DNA from: Haberlea rhodopensis
Taxonomy: Eukaryota; Streptophyta; Magnoliopsida; Lamiales; Gesneriaceae
DNA: 64,000 nt
Direction of reading: 5' to 3'
Assembly: GCA_907163345.1 (NCBI GenBank)
Contig: CAJQUN010000496.1
Coordinates: 186,001-250,000, forward strand
In this document: positions 33,306 through 46,055 of the stretch, piece after piece
How positions within the stretch are numbered: position 1 is the first letter of the stretch
Layout of the letters: every line of letters starts with the position of its first letter
Position numbers and translations under genes: made by a program
Notes under the pieces: model-generated
Told to the model about the DNA's origin: nothing
Databases searched by the model: none
What the model saw: only the letters and a program-made list of their open reading frames with translations

Positions 33306-34855
33306 TCGTGTACGAAGCTCATATCGGGGTTATATGATAAATTGTTTTATCAGATTATTGATTTCATGCTAATTAGAAACTGTAAGAACATATATGATAT
33401 GTTGTAATAAGTATGTGGAAATCATCGTAATAATATATATGATATATTAACGTATATTTGTGTATAAGATGCATATGTATGCGCGCGACTGACCCTAGCA
33501 AGGCCGGCGTACGTAACTCGATAGTCGGGCAAATGTTGCACGCAAGGCATGATACTGTATCTCGAAAGTAGAGCGAAAGGAGGTTGCAAGGTGGGCGACC
33601 GCCCACCAGGGGCGGGCGACCTCCCAAGAAGAGGCGGGCGACCGCACCCCTTTCTTGGGCGGGTGACCGCCCACAAGGGGTGGGCGTCCGTGCCCCTCCC
33701 GTGGGCGGCTGTCCGAGGCTGTCCGAGGCATGTGATGCCCTGAGCGTGCGATAATTTTCCTAATTTTATTTTTACAGTTTATGGGCATAGAATTAAATTT
33801 TAAAATTTTTAGAATTTAATTCATTAATTGTTATGATGTCCTAGTATGTTTTATGTGTTGTTTGAACATGGTGCATGGTTATAGCCGTATGACCTATTAG
33901 ATAGGAGTTTTGTGAATGATTGTAATTTTAATATGGCCTGCATGTCGTGCCTTCTCTATATATTCTGAATGTATTCCCTCCCCTATGCTCCCCCTCGAAT
34001 GTAACTCGAGGACTTCTCTATATCCTGTAATTGTTGTATAGTATAGTTATAGTTTGTTGATGGAGATCAATGCCGTTGGACCATGGTGCCGGGACGAGAA
34101 GACCATTCACAAAAGGACCGAAGAGGTGCTTGGAGAAGTTACCCTTAGGATGACCTTTTAGATTTTCTCACTGGCTTGAGAAAATCAGTAGTTCGGGCTA
34201 TAACCATGTCATGTTTATTTTATGTTGATGTATGTGTTGCATGCTTATCTTTTGATATTTAATATTGATGAATGATATATATATATATATATATATGTAT
34301 ACGTGTATATATGTACAAGACATATTTTCATTATCAATATTAATTAAATCATGAGATCTTAAATCCCTCTAATAATATTAAGTCAATATAGATGCCTTCC
34401 AATTAAAAGTACTCGTCAAGACTTCGATTGAACATGTGTGGATTTGCCAAAGCATAGTACCGTGACAATCTTAGTAAGGTGCGATAGGATAAAAGTGATA
34501 TCGTGTTAAATTTAAATTGTGTTCGACTTAACTAGCGTTATCTCAATAGGATTGGGAACCTAAGGGCATGGGGTTGGGTAATAATTCATTAGATGAATTA
34601 GAACAAAGTGTTGTTCGCCAACCATCCAAGAGTTACATATGATGTAATTGACAAAGTGTTGTCTGCCTAAATAACCGAGTCTTGGGTGATTAGCCAAAGC
34701 TAACTCAAGGTTAGGTGAAATATGGATCTTGGCCCACTAATAGTTTTTGAGGGTTGATGATTTTAACTAAATAGTGGGAGTATCATTTAATATAAGACCT
34801 TATTAAATGATTAAAATCATAAAACTTATTTTGCATAATTATATTGTAGATATCC
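33306..34855 (+). other. Long leader of copia E with a GGGCGACCGCCC palindrome cluster
   Basis: No gene. 33585-33725 is a GC-rich island of GGGCGACCGCCC-type inverted motifs (GTGGGCGACCGCCCACC at about 33591; further GGGCGACC, GGGTGACCGCCCAC and GTGGGCGGCTGTCC units). The remainder is AT-rich with a (TA)n run at 34277-34298. Short ORFs over the GC island are artefacts. Confidence 0.75.
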
Positions 34856-35486
34856 ATGTCATCAAACAACGTTACTAGTACACTATCTTTGCGATCGGTC
34901 CTTGAGAAGGACAAATTGAATGGGACAAATTTTCTAGACTGGTATAGGAATCTGAGGATACAAGAGCAAAGTTGGAACTCATGTACTAAAAATGATTGGA
35001 TACATAGAGAATCTTGAGAAACTTGGTTTTCCGTTGGACCAAGAGTTGGCTATTGACGTGATCTTGCAATCGTTGCCTGATAGCTATAGTCAATTTGTTC
35101 TGAATTACAATATGATTGAAATTGAGAAGACTCTACAACAGTTGCTTGGTATGTTGAGAACTTACGAAGCAAGCACAAAGAAGTCTAAGCCCACAAATGT
35201 TCTTATTGTGAATAAGAACAAGGGCAAAGCTAAAGCAAAGGGCTTTAAAAGGAATAAGAAAGTCTCTGTCAAACCTAAGTCTCATGCTACTGCACTTATG
35301 CCTAAGGGAGGAGTGGCTAAGGAAGTAAATTGCTTCCATTGCGGTGAGACCGGACATTGGAAGAGAAACTGCAAGTTATACCTGGAAGATCTTAAGAAGA
35401 CGAAGGGAAGTGTGACTTCTACTTCAGGTATTTTTGTTATAGAAGTCAATCTATCTACTACTTCATCATGGGTATTAGATACTTGA
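34856..35486 (+). pseudogene. Copia E gag, internally deleted
   Basis: The ATG at 34856 opens MSSNNVTSTLSLRSVLEKDK, then LNGTNFLDWYRNLRI. The sequence then jumps, with a frame change near 34965, to the distal gag (HVLKMIGYIENLEKLGFPLD), so the central part of the UBN2-type domain is missing. A CCHC knuckle CFHCGETGHWKRNC lies at ~35335-35375. The frame ends in SSWVLDT followed by TGA at 35484-35486, exactly at the protease active site (Asp-Thr-Gly expected). Confidence 0.85.
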
Positions 35487-38400
35487 TGTGTTTCTCACAT
35501 TTGTGTTAATGTGTAGGATCTCAAAAGGAGTAGAGTGTTGGCTAAATGCAAAGTTGACCTACGAGTGGGAAATGGAGCAAGAGTTGCTGCATTAGCTATA
35601 GGAGACTATTCATTAACTTTGCCTTCTGGTTTAATTTTAGATTTACAAGACTGTTATTTTGTGCCGTCGATTAATAGAAACATAATTTCAATTTCTTGTT
35701 TGGACAAGATTGGTTTTTCATTTATTATAAAGGGCAAATGTTGCTCCATTTATTTGGATGAGATGTTTTATGCTAGTGCACAATTGATTAATGGTCTTTA
35801 CGTTTTAAATCTTGATATGCCTGTCTATAACATAAATACTAAGAGGATTAAGAATAATGATTATAATCCAACTTATCTCTGGCATTGTCGCTTGGGCCAT
35901 ATAAACGAAAACCGCATATCAAAACTTCATAAGGATGGAGCTTTAGATTCATTTGATTTTGAATCATATGAAACATGTGAATCTTGTTTAATGGGCAAGA
36001 TGACTAAAGCCCCTTTCAAGGGACATGTTGAAAGGGCAAGTGATTTATTGAGTCTCATACATAGTGATGTATGTCGCCCAATAAGCACACAAGCTAAATG
36101 TGATTTTCTATACTTCGTGACATTTACTGATGACTTCAGTAGATTTGGGTATGTGTACCTAATGAAACATAAAATGAAACCTTTGAAAAGTTCAAGGATT
36201 TCAAGAATGAAGTACAAAATCAGCTTGACAAAAGTATCAGAATCCTCCGATCAGATCAAGGAGGTCAATACTTAAGCCAAGAGTTTCATGACTATCTAAA
36301 GGAGTGTGGGATAGTCCCACAACTCACACCTTCATATACTCCACAATGGAATGGTGTAGCTGAAAGGTGGAATCGAACCTTGTTGGACATGGTTCGATCT
36401 ATGATGAGTCATGCATATCTTCCGATTTCCTTTTGGGGACATGCTTTAGAAACAACAATATTTATACTGAACCGTGTTCCATATAAATCAGTTGAAAAGA
36501 CACCATATGAGATATGGACTAGGAAACATCCTAGTATGTCTTTTATGAAGATTTGGGGTGTGAGGCTTACGTGAGACGTCAATAAACTTGGACCCAAATC
36601 TGATAAGTGTTTATTTGTGGGGTATCCTAAGAAAACCAAAGGATTCTATTTCTATTATTCCACTGAGAACAAAGTGGTTGTTGCTCGGACATGTGTCTTT
36701 CTTGAAAGAGAATTTATTTCTAGAAGAACCAGTGTGAGACAAATAGAACTTAGTGAAGTACAACTACAAGAAAACACTGAACATGATATTGAGATGGAAA
36801 CAAAGCAGTCACCACAAGTTGTTGTGGATGAAATGCCTGCTCAAGAGACACAAGCCCAGCGTAGGTCTGTAAGAGTTCACCGGGAGCCACAGAGATATGG
36901 ATTTCTTGTGACTCAACAAGGTGACTTACTACTCTTTGATGAGGATGAGCCGTCATCCTATCAAGAAGCTATAATGGGCCTTGATTCTGAGAAATGGCTA
37001 GAGGCCATGAAATCTGAGATGAAATCCATGTATGTAAACCAAGTATGGACTTTGGTTGACCCACCTGAAGAGGTAAGACCCATAGGGTGCAAATGGATTT
37101 TCAAGAAAAAGACCGACGTGGTTGGTAATGTACACACCTTTAAAGGACGACTGGTTGCTAAAGGTTTCAAACAAATTCATGGTATTGACTATGATGAAAC
37201 CTTTTCGCCAGTTGCCAAGGTTAAATCCATTAGGATCTTACTTGATATAGTTGCATTTCATGATTATGAAATCTGGTAGATGGATGTCAAAACAACTTTC
37301 CTTAATGGAAATTTACTTGAGGATGTGTACATGACACAACCCGAGGGTTTTGTTGATCCAAAGGATGCTGGAAAGATATGCAAGCTACAACGATCCATTT
37401 ATGGATTGAAGCAAGCTTCTCGAAGTTGGAATCTTCGTTTTGATGATGCAATCAAAGAGTTTGGTTTCATCAAGAATGTAGATGAACCTTGTGTCTACAA
37501 GAAGGTCAGTGGGAGCATAATTATCTTCCTAGTGTTGTATGTAGATGACATACTTCTTGGGAATGATATTCATGCCTTGCAATCTGTAAAGATTTGGCTA
37601 GGGAATTGTTTTTCTATGAAAGACTTGGGTGAAGCCACCTACGTGTTAGGTATCAAGATCCATAGAGATAGATCAAGAAGATTACTTGGCCTAAGTCAAA
37701 GTACATACATAGATAAAGTGCTAAAACGGTTTAGCATGCAAGAATCAAAGAAAGGATTTGTGCCTATGACACATGGGATACATCTCTCGAAGGATCATGT
37801 CCTTCAAAACAAGATGAGAGACAACGCATGAGTAAGATTCCATATGCGTTAGCTATTGGATCTATCATGTATGCAATGATATGTACTCATCCCGTGTCTC
37901 GTATGCTTTGAGCATGACGAGCAGATATAAAGTTGATCCAGGTGAATGTCACTGGATCGCTGTCAAGAATATCTTGAAGTACTTGAGAAGAACTAAGGAT
38001 ACATTCTTGATTTATGGAGGTGAGGAAGAGCTCAATGTAATAGGTTACATTGATGCAAGCTTCCAAACCGACAATGATGATTTCTGATCGCAATCAGGAT
38101 ATGTGTTTTGCCTAAATGGAGGTGCTGTGAGCTGGAAGAGTTCAAAGCAAGAAACAGTAGCCGATTCTACAACTGAAGCTGAGTATATTGCTGCCTCAGA
38201 GGCAGCAAAGTAAGCCGTTTGGATCAAGAAGTTCATTTATGAGCTTGGGGTTATGCCTAACATACTAGATCCGATTGAACTCTATTGTGGCAACAATGGA
38301 GCCATTGCATTGGCTAAGGAACCCAGATCTCACCAGTGATCCAAACACATACTTCGGCGCTTTCATATCATTTGAAAAATCATTGAAAGAGGAGATGTGA

Positions 38401-38522
38401 AAATATGCAAAGTACCAACTGATGATAATGTATCTGACCCACTGACGAAACCTCTGTCACAGCAGAAGCATGATCGTCATACTAGATCTTTAGGTATTAA
38501 GTACATGTTTGATAGGTCTTAG
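35487..38522 (+). pseudogene. Copia E pol (protease tail, integrase, RT, RNase H), broken
   Basis: In order: pre-integrase LWHCRLGHINENRI and CESCLMGKMTKAPF (35878-36010); integrase core with HSDVC, RSDQGGQY and NGVAERWNR (36060-36370), crossed by a frameshift near 36175-36190; RT with GCKWIFKKKTD, TFSPVAK, DVKTTFLNGNL and the catalytic YVDDILL (37085-37560), interrupted by TAG at 37277-37279; RNase H remnants (SWKSSKQETVADSTTEAEYI, 38130-38190) and the terminal DPLTKPLSQQKHD. Further stops occur near 36570, 37829, 38085, 38210 and 38335. The RT aspartates survive, but no part could yield an active polyprotein. Confidence 0.85.
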
Positions 38523-38537
38523 TGCAAGTAGGAGATT

Positions 38538-40056
38538 TGTTGGGATATGCCATAAGACAACTCATTAGATGATTGATTTTGGCATACAATGTAATATGAT
38601 TTTGTTAAAGGCAATTCATTATTATATATTATTCCAGTATCTATGTAATATGAATATATATATATATATTTATTTATATATATATATATATATTAATGTC
38701 CTTAGAATAATATTGTATTATTCTTAAAGATTGTCCCTAGTCAAGTATTGTCATGAGTTAGGATAATGATAATGCATTGAGACTAATACGTATTGATTGA
38801 TGAATTTGTTCATGGATATGAGATATCAAATCAACACATGGGTACATATTAGAGAACTATGTACTAGATAGACCCACCATGAGAATGCTACATGGATAGT
38901 TATATGAATGTCATAAGCAATTCTCATAGTGATAATAATGTATGTAATCCTTACGACTTGAGAACGCCAGAGATCCCAACATAAGGAGTTGTGTATCTTG
39001 ATATTATCAAACATTACCTGTAACAGGGTAAACTATAAAGACAATCATTGGATACACCATGAATTATGTAGAGGTATGTTGAGTGATCAAGATAGGATTT
39101 GCTCCTCCGATATAACAAGAGAAGTGTTTGGGCCCTTGATCAAGTGAGACTAAAATGCATGGTCATGCTCGAATGAGTCGATATGTGATATCGAGCTTAT
39201 TCGTTTATTCTAGTCTACTTGGGATCAAGAAATAAAATATTGAACTATACGAGTATGACTATTCCATGACTCGTGTTTAATCTAAACACATAGGACAAAG
39301 GGATTAAGTTACATGCTTATATTATCACAGGCCATAGGTTATGTCGAGTCAATGACATTCTTGTAACTTGGGTAGCCTTGATGTGTTGCTAGATACCGCT
39401 CATTGCTTGTGACATAAAATTAGATTTTATGTCACTGCCAAAGTTGCAAGATCCTAACGGGTCGCACAAAAGATTAAATCGATAATGGGAGACATAATTC
39501 ATTGGATGAATTAAATTGATTAGGAAAAGTCCTAATCATATAATAATAATATGTTATATTGTTATGGGCCAATTATTTATATATAAAGATATATATTTGA
39601 ATATGCAATACACAGATAAATGATTATTGGGCTTAAAGGGTTTTCGGAAAACCCTGTATTATTAGCCGCCTATTATTTATCTATATATACAGACATGCAT
39701 ATTAGGTTAGAATTAATCATTAATTCTGCATTACCAAAAGCTTAACCTAAAGCCCGTTCGAATAGTTCGGAGTGGCAGCAGTCACTTTTGTTCTTGGTGG
39801 GTCGTCCTTTTCAAGTTTAATATCAAGTCTAGCAACTTGTTCTTCAACATCCCTTCATCGATTTGATTGTGTGGATACCGTAGAGGCAAAGTTGCAAAAG
39901 CTTTGCTCGTGACTCGTGGACGTTTTCTTCAGCGATTCTGCATCAAACACGCTTCAAATGTATAATTCTCGCACCCGATATGAATACTTCGTATAGGTCC
40001 ATGGTTGGAATCCAAAAATTTTATTCCGCTGCACTATGATAGTCGGATTCCTAACA
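38538..40056 (+). repeat. 3' LTR of copia E
   Basis: 1519 bp, TGTTGGGATATGCCATAAGAC...GGATTCCTAACA. It shares most text with the 5' LTR but differs in TA-repeat structure (38655-38692), small indels (for example TTAAATTGATTAGGAAAAG at ~39511 absent from the 5' copy) and many substitutions. Confidence 0.9.
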
Positions 40057-42911
40057 GTTCCACCCCTTTTCCCCAAGCATTAAAAGATAATAGGAAAGAA
40101 GCTGGACTCAAAGGATTGTATGAAACTTTTCAACTGTGTGAGGTAAACATTCATTTGCTTGATGATATTCAACAAGTGCTTCGTTATGCAAATTTTTAAA
40201 AGATTTATGCACTGCGAAAAGAAATCATAGGTTGAAGGGATCCAGTAAGATTGAATTGGGTGAAAATGTGTCAGCTGTCTTCCAAAGAAAGATACCTACA
40301 AAGTGCAAGGATCCTTGTATGTTCTTATCTCATGCACAATTGGTAACACCAGTCTTGAAAAGGCCATTTTAGATTTATGAGCATCGACTAATGTCAGTCA
40401 TGCTCTATTTATGCTTCTTTGCAACTTGGTCTTTCGAATACTACTGGAGTAGTTATTCAATTAGTAGATAGGTCTAGTGTATATACAAGGGGTGTGACTG
40501 AAGATGTGCTTGTGCAAGTGAATGAATTGGCATTTCCTACTGATTTCCATGTGCTTGATATTGAGAACGGTGACAAGAGTAGTCCCATTTTGTTAAGAAT
40601 GCCATTTCTAAAAACTTCTAAGACCAAGATAGATGTTTATAGTGGTACCTTACTATGGAATTTGATGGCGAAATTGTTACAATATTTATGATGTCATGAA
40701 ATATCCTTGCAATAATGATGACTCTGTGTATTATATTGATGTCATTGACTATTTGTCACAGGAAGTTTTTGAGATTGTAGGGAGGGATGAACTATAACTC
40801 ACTCTTACTATGGCTATGGACAAGGAGAATAGAGAGTTGCATCTCTTTGATGAATTGAAAGATACTATAGCTACCTTGGATGATACACCTGAGCTATCTC
40901 AGTCAGGTAATGTTTCTTTTGTGTCATTGCCTGTTTCTAACACTAGATTACTTTCATCTGTTTTGCAGGCACCCACCATTGAGTTGAAATCACTGCCTAG
41001 CCATCTCAAGTATGTATTCCTTGGTGAAGAAGACACATTGCCAGTAATAATCTCTAGCAGGTTGGGGGATGATCAAGAGGAATAACTTCTACATGTGCTC
41101 AAGGAGCATAAGACTGCCATATGATGGATTGACATCAAGGGAATCAGTCCCTCTACATGCATGCATTGAATCTTACTAGAAGAAGGAGGGAGCCCTACAC
41201 ATCAACCTCAAAGGAAGCTTAACCCACCTATGATGGATGTAGTGAAGGAGGAGATTTTAAACTTTTAGCAGTTGGGTGATCTACCCCATCTCAGACAGCC
41301 AATGGGTCAGTCCAGTTCAAGTTGTGCCAAAGAAGACTGGAATCACTATGATCAAAACAAAGATGATGAGCTAGTTCCCACTCGTATTCAGAATGGGTGG
41401 AGAGTTTGTATCGGCTATAGAAAGCTCAACGTTGTGACTAGAAAAAACCACTTTCCTCTACCCTTCATTGAGCAAATGCTTGAGAGGTTAGCTTGTCATT
41501 CCTACTATTATTTTTCTTGATGGGTATTCTGATTATTTTCATATTGCAATTGCATTGGAGGACCAAGAAAATACCACTTTCACATGCCCTTTTGGTACAT
41601 TATCCTACGGACGCATGCCTTTGGACTATGTAATGCCGTAGCCACGTTTCAATGGTGTATGATTAGTATATTTTCTGAGTTTATTGAGCATATTTTAGAG
41701 GTTTTCATGGATTATTTTACTGTCTACGGTAATTCATTCAAGGATTGTCTAGCTAGCCTTACACTTGTGTTGAAAAGATGCATTGAGACTAACCTTGTTC
41801 TAAATTCTGAAAAATGTCACTTTATGGTAGAACAAGGTATAGTGTTGGGTCATGTCATTTCTGCTAATGGTATAGAGGTAGACAAAACTAAAGTTGATGT
41901 TATGCAGTCTTTACCTTATCCTACTTGTGTTCGGGATGTGCGTTCTTTTCTTGGACATGCAGGTTTTATATAAGATACATCAACGATTTCGCTAAGATAG
42001 CTACACCTTTGTGCAAGCTACTACAAAAGATGTCGCTTTTGAGATGGATCAAGCAAGCAAGATAGATTTTGATAGATTGAAGGAGTCATTGACCTCTACC
42101 CCCATCATCCAACCTCCGACTGGAGTAAGCTTTCTGAGATCATGTGCGAAGCTAGTGACTTTGCGGTTGGTGCTGTCTTAGGCCAAAGAGTGGGGAAGGC
42201 TTCACATGCTATCTACTACGCATCCAAGACTTTTAATGATGTCAATGGAACTATTACACTACTGAGAAAGAATTTTTAGCAGTTGTCTTTGCTCTTGAAA
42301 AATTTAGATCTTATTTGTTTGGTACTAAAGTCATTGTTTATTCTGATCATGCAGCTCTTCGCTCCTTGATGACGAAAAGGAGGCGAAACAAAGGCTTATA
42401 AGATGGATTTTACACTTGAGTGAGTTTGACATACAAATCAAGGACAAGAAGGGCAGCGAGAATAAAGTAGCTGATCACCTAAGCCGTCTAGCTCATGTGG
42501 ATGACAAGCTTTGTTTAAAGGAGGAATTCCCGGATGAGCAACTATTCTCCATAAGCAACAATTTACCATGGTATGCTCATATTGTGAATTAGTTAGCTTC
42601 TAATGTATTACCATCTGAATTGTCTAGGTCTCAAAGAGCAAAGATAAGTAGTGATGCCAAATACTATGTGGGATGACCCTTATCTGTGGAAGACCTGTTG
42701 GGATCAAATCATTAGAAGATGCATCCCTGAGACTGAGGTCTGTGAAATTCTTAAGTTTCGTTATTCATATGCTTGCGGGGGACATTTTGGAGCGAAAAAG
42801 ACGTCTAGGAAGGTGCTTGAATTTGGCTTCTTTTGGCCAACTCTATTTCGTGATGCCTGATATTTCTGCAAGAATTGTGCTCAATGCCAAATGTCCGGTA
42901 ACATATCTCAT
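40057..42911 (+). pseudogene. Athila protease, RT, RNase H and integrase N-terminus (outer part of D), broken
   Basis: Resumes after copia E. The protease entrance around 40365-40385 has a stop where the active-site loop should be; FPTDFHVLDIENGDKSSPIL follows. A spacer (SLPSHLKYVFLGEEDTLPVI, ~40990-41050) leads to RT: WRVCIGYRKLNVVTRKNHF, AFGLCNAVATFQWCM, then VFMDYFTVYG at 41701-41730, where the catalytic FMDD is FMDY. GHVISANGIEVDKTKVD and the RNase H phrase KVIVYSDHAALRSLM (~42330) follow. The integrase HHCC region (ACGGHFGAKKTS, CKNCAQCQMSGNIS) ends at ~42911, where an LTR begins. Many stops and frameshifts. Confidence 0.85.
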
Positions 42912-43149
42912 GCGACTAGAAATGACACATCTATTGTGCTTAATTTTCTACGATTTGGTATGTTTTGATGGTTAATTGGATACATATGCTACATAATCGT
43001 ATATTTGTGTAAATATAGGTGGGATCGTAGAAATCGAGCTAATAACGATGAATAAAGATCAAGAAAAGCGTTGTAGATGATAAAGACTCAAGGTAGATCA
43101 CGAAAATGCTTAAAATGTAATTTTGAGCGGAGATCCGTCGCATGTGAAG

Positions 43150-43395
43150 AAGAAATAGATCGCCTATGGACAGAAAATTGAGCAACGAAAATAAGATGCA
43201 GCGATCGATCGGCACAAGGACGCGATCGATCCCCAAAATGTACTGGAGCTCAGCGATCGATCGGCACAAGGACGCGATCGATCCCCAAAATGTACTGGAG
43301 CTCAGCGATCGATCGGCACAAGGATGCGATCGAATGCCAAAACATTCTGCTTTTATAAGTGATCGATCGCCAGTTTATAGAGATCAATCGCCAGG
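43150..43395. repeat. GATCGATC palindromes and 52-bp tandem unit in the middle LTR
   Basis: A 52-bp unit beginning CAGCGATCGATCGGCACAAG is perfectly duplicated at 43199-43250 and 43251-43302, with a partial third copy from 43303. Each unit contains two GCGATCGATC motifs. Further AGATCGCC and GATCGATCGCC motifs flank it. Confidence 0.9.
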
Positions 43396-43718
43396 GAGTC
43401 CGAGAAAAAATGGAAACTTGGTCTTTTTACCATCTTTGGAAGATTTTACCTATCCTAGTATATCCTCTATACCATAACTCGAAAAAGGGGCCTCATAACA
43501 CCATTATTCCGACTTTTAGACAATAGAATACACTTGTACTCTCAAATTTTGAAGAACAACTTGAAGAACTCAAGCACGAAGATGGAATTGACGAACCTGA
43601 ATTATGTCATCTTTTAGTAACTTCTTCCTGAGCTTTTATTTAATGTTTTTCTCGATTAATTTTGATTGTTTTAAGTTCAATTATGAGTAGCTAAACTCAT
43701 AATCTTGGTTGAGGAAGA

Positions 43719-45242
43719 TGATGAGTGTAAAACATACAGCAAGTGTACGGTATCAAGCTTTAGTATATGAATTTGAAAGTACGGATGTCGAACCCACAGG
43801 GATTGAAAATTAAGTTATACCAAGTACTGTAATTAGAATAGTATCAACTTTATTTAGACAATCAATAGCATATTAATTAAACTAATATACTAAAATAAAA
43901 TAATAGTTTAGCAAGATGAAAATTTAAGTGGAGAAAATCAATGAGAACGGATTCTAGAGATTCGACTTCACTCAACTATCCACTATGTCGTGTTCTTCTA
44001 ATTTATTAACCACGAATCCTATGTTATTCTATTACCTCTCTCGAGTGTTAAATAGAAATAATCATTCAACAATCATCTTGACGTGTCCACCTAAGATAAA
44101 TTATTAAATAATTTCAATAGCGCTAGTTCGTTCTATGGATTTGTTGGAGTTATACGTCTATCGACTATATAAACTTCCAACGATGTAAATTTCTACGGTC
44201 CTATTCAAAAACTCATCTCTCGATTGATAGATTCTAAATAAATATGATGATTCAACTAGTGATCAGTTAATTGAAACACATTCAAATCAGGAATCATAAA
44301 TAAACCAAACGAAAAACCAGAATATATTCAATCAATAATCAACGACATGTTTCAAGTCAAGATTCGTCTAACTCTAGAATAATAAATTAGTTCATGAAAT
44401 TAAAGAAACACATAGACATGTTCTTAATCATCATAAACATAAAGGAAAAGATAATCAAACGAATTGGATGATGGCCCTCCGTCTCCGGTAGTCGCCGTCG
44501 TCTTCTCCGACGTCAAAATCTCTACCCTTCATTGTAAGCACACCGCCTCAGTCGATATCCTCATCTTTCACGTACTGCTCTCGGTTGTTGCTCTTTCTCA
44601 CTTAAGTTACCTCACGTTTTTGGTTCACGTCGAAGTGTACGTGAATCTCTTCTCTCCGTTCGTGTATTGCTCTTCACATCAATCTCTTTACGTAAATATC
44701 CTTTTTCCTTCGTCCTCAATCTCTTTACGTAAATATGCTTTTTTTCCTTCCTCCCTTTCCCCAAAATCTGCTACGTTATATTATAATATAATATATTATC
44801 CTCTAAAATCTCCTCCAAATCTGGTCTTCTCTCTTTATTAAAATAATAATATCTTCTACCAGATTTGGTTCCCTTATGTCTCGGTTCTTCTAATTCACAC
44901 GTGAAGTTCCTTGAATTTTGCACAATGAGATGTTGTGGTGCATACGTGTGTATATGTTAAATAATGATATGCTCCTTTGTTGCTGTGAATAATCAATATC
45001 CAGTCTGCTCAGTAACTTGCGTACGTATCTTTAAATATTTGCAATATAAGTGGCGCTAGGGCGCTGATTTGAATTCTTGTCACATTTATGTATTTATAAT
45101 CATCTTTTCGTCATAAAATGTCTTGTCCCTCAGATTCCTATAAAATAACAAAAACAAGAACAAAACACGTAATTCTGCTCGAATACCAACATAAAAGTAA
45201 AGTAAAAGAGAAAAAAATATAAGTACAAATTTGCACTTATCA
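43719..45242 (-). mobile_element. Solo LTR F1 (gypsy Tat/Ogre-like), minus strand
   Basis: 1524 bp bounded by the 5-bp duplication GAAGA (43714-43718 and 45243-45247) inside the Athila-type LTR. On the minus strand it starts TGATAAGTGCAAATTTGTAC and ends GTTTTACACTCATCA. The same family lies in the opposite orientation at 47570-49164; shared features include the GACGTCAAAATC/GTCTCCGGTAG stretch near 44470 and its reverse complement near 48350. The phrase around CCCACAGGGATTGAAAATTAA (reverse: ATCCCTGTGGGTTCGAC) is typical of Tat/Ogre-type LTR ends. No internal domain. Confidence 0.9.
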
Positions 45243-45963
45243 GAAGACAAAACCATTGGAATTTAATTTATTCATGAGATTTTTGTTTTACATTGGTGAT
45301 TTTTATTGAATATCATAAGTTTTCTATTATTCTTGCCATGATTGTGTTGTTTGATTGTTAGACTAGCTACCTAATGATAAAATCTAATGCTAAGTTTGAT
45401 ATCAAATCCGTAATTGTTTGATTAATCAAATTTGTGAAGCAACTATGATTGATAATTTTCTGCTGTGAGATTATTAAATTCCTAGGGAAAATTTTTGACT
45501 AGATTAAACATAACTGCTATTGTTTAAGTTGTTTAGCTTCACCAATCTTACTCGTTCACATGATGTCATTGGTTTAAATCTTAAATGATGTTGTTAAGGT
45601 TGATTAATTGACAAGGGCTAAGTTTGAATGCTGTTTTCGATTTAACTAAACTTAAGGTGAGATAGAAGTTAAATCTTCACTGGTGAATATTCATGCATAA
45701 AAATTACATCTGTGAGAAAATCGATGAATGAATGAATCGACCGAAACCAAGATCTTTCTTTAATTGATTAAATCTTTGTTATTTAATTCTTGCATCCTAG
45801 ATAATTTGGATAATTGACAATTTCAAATCCCCCTATTTCGATACTTGTCAGCATAAAAATACTCACTTCCTTGTGGGATAGATCCATACTTTCACTACTG
45901 CATTAATTTGTTGTTAACTGAGAAGGCTTAATTTGGGCGTACACGATAAGCGCGACCAAATTT

Positions 45964-45981
45964 TGGCGCCGTTGCCAGGGA
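45964..45981 (+). other. Primer-binding site, tRNA-Asp type (composite D, second)
   Basis: TGGCGCCGTTGCCAGGGA; one mismatch (A for G) to the other two sites. It lies 5 bases after the middle LTR end. Confidence 0.9.
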
Positions 45982-46055
45982 AGGCATTATTTTTGTGCTA
46001 ATTTTTTGTTTACTAAATATTGATATTTGTCTTCCCATACTACTCTTGTTTGTTC

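Larger units (their letters stand above)
31785..40056 (+). mobile_element. Ty1/copia element E, full-length but inactive
   Basis: 8272 bp, bounded by the 5-bp duplication GTTCC (31780-31784 and 40057-40061) inside the Athila gag of composite D. LTRs 31785-33293 and 38538-40056, tRNA-Met primer site at 33295, a ~1.5-kb leader, gag-pol 34856-38522 and a weak purine tract (38527-38535). The LTRs differ at many positions and in TA-repeat length, so it is clearly older than copia C. Gag-pol has a large gag deletion and numerous stops. Confidence 0.9.
42912..45958 (+). repeat. Middle Athila-type LTR of composite D, split by a solo LTR
   Basis: Starts TCATGCGACTAGAAATGACACATCTATTG, equivalent to the LTR start at 52190, and ends CACGATAAGCGCGACCA next to a primer site. 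Without the solo LTR (43719-45242 plus one 5-bp duplication) it is about 1518 bp. Its 5' half is similar to LTR 52190, but its 3' half (ATTATGAGTAGCTAAACTCA onward) is a different subfamily, closer to the fragment at 22012. It contains a 52-bp tandem unit and GATCGATC palindromes at 43150-43395. Confidence 0.75.

Noticed and set aside
33373..33788. Overlapping ORFs in the copia E leader
   Set aside because: Multiple frames are open over a GC palindrome island; no domain is seen.
44464..44841. 125-aa ORF
   Set aside because: It lies wholly within a solo LTR on the antisense strand of that LTR, has no domain, and its inverted partner LTR lacks the frame.
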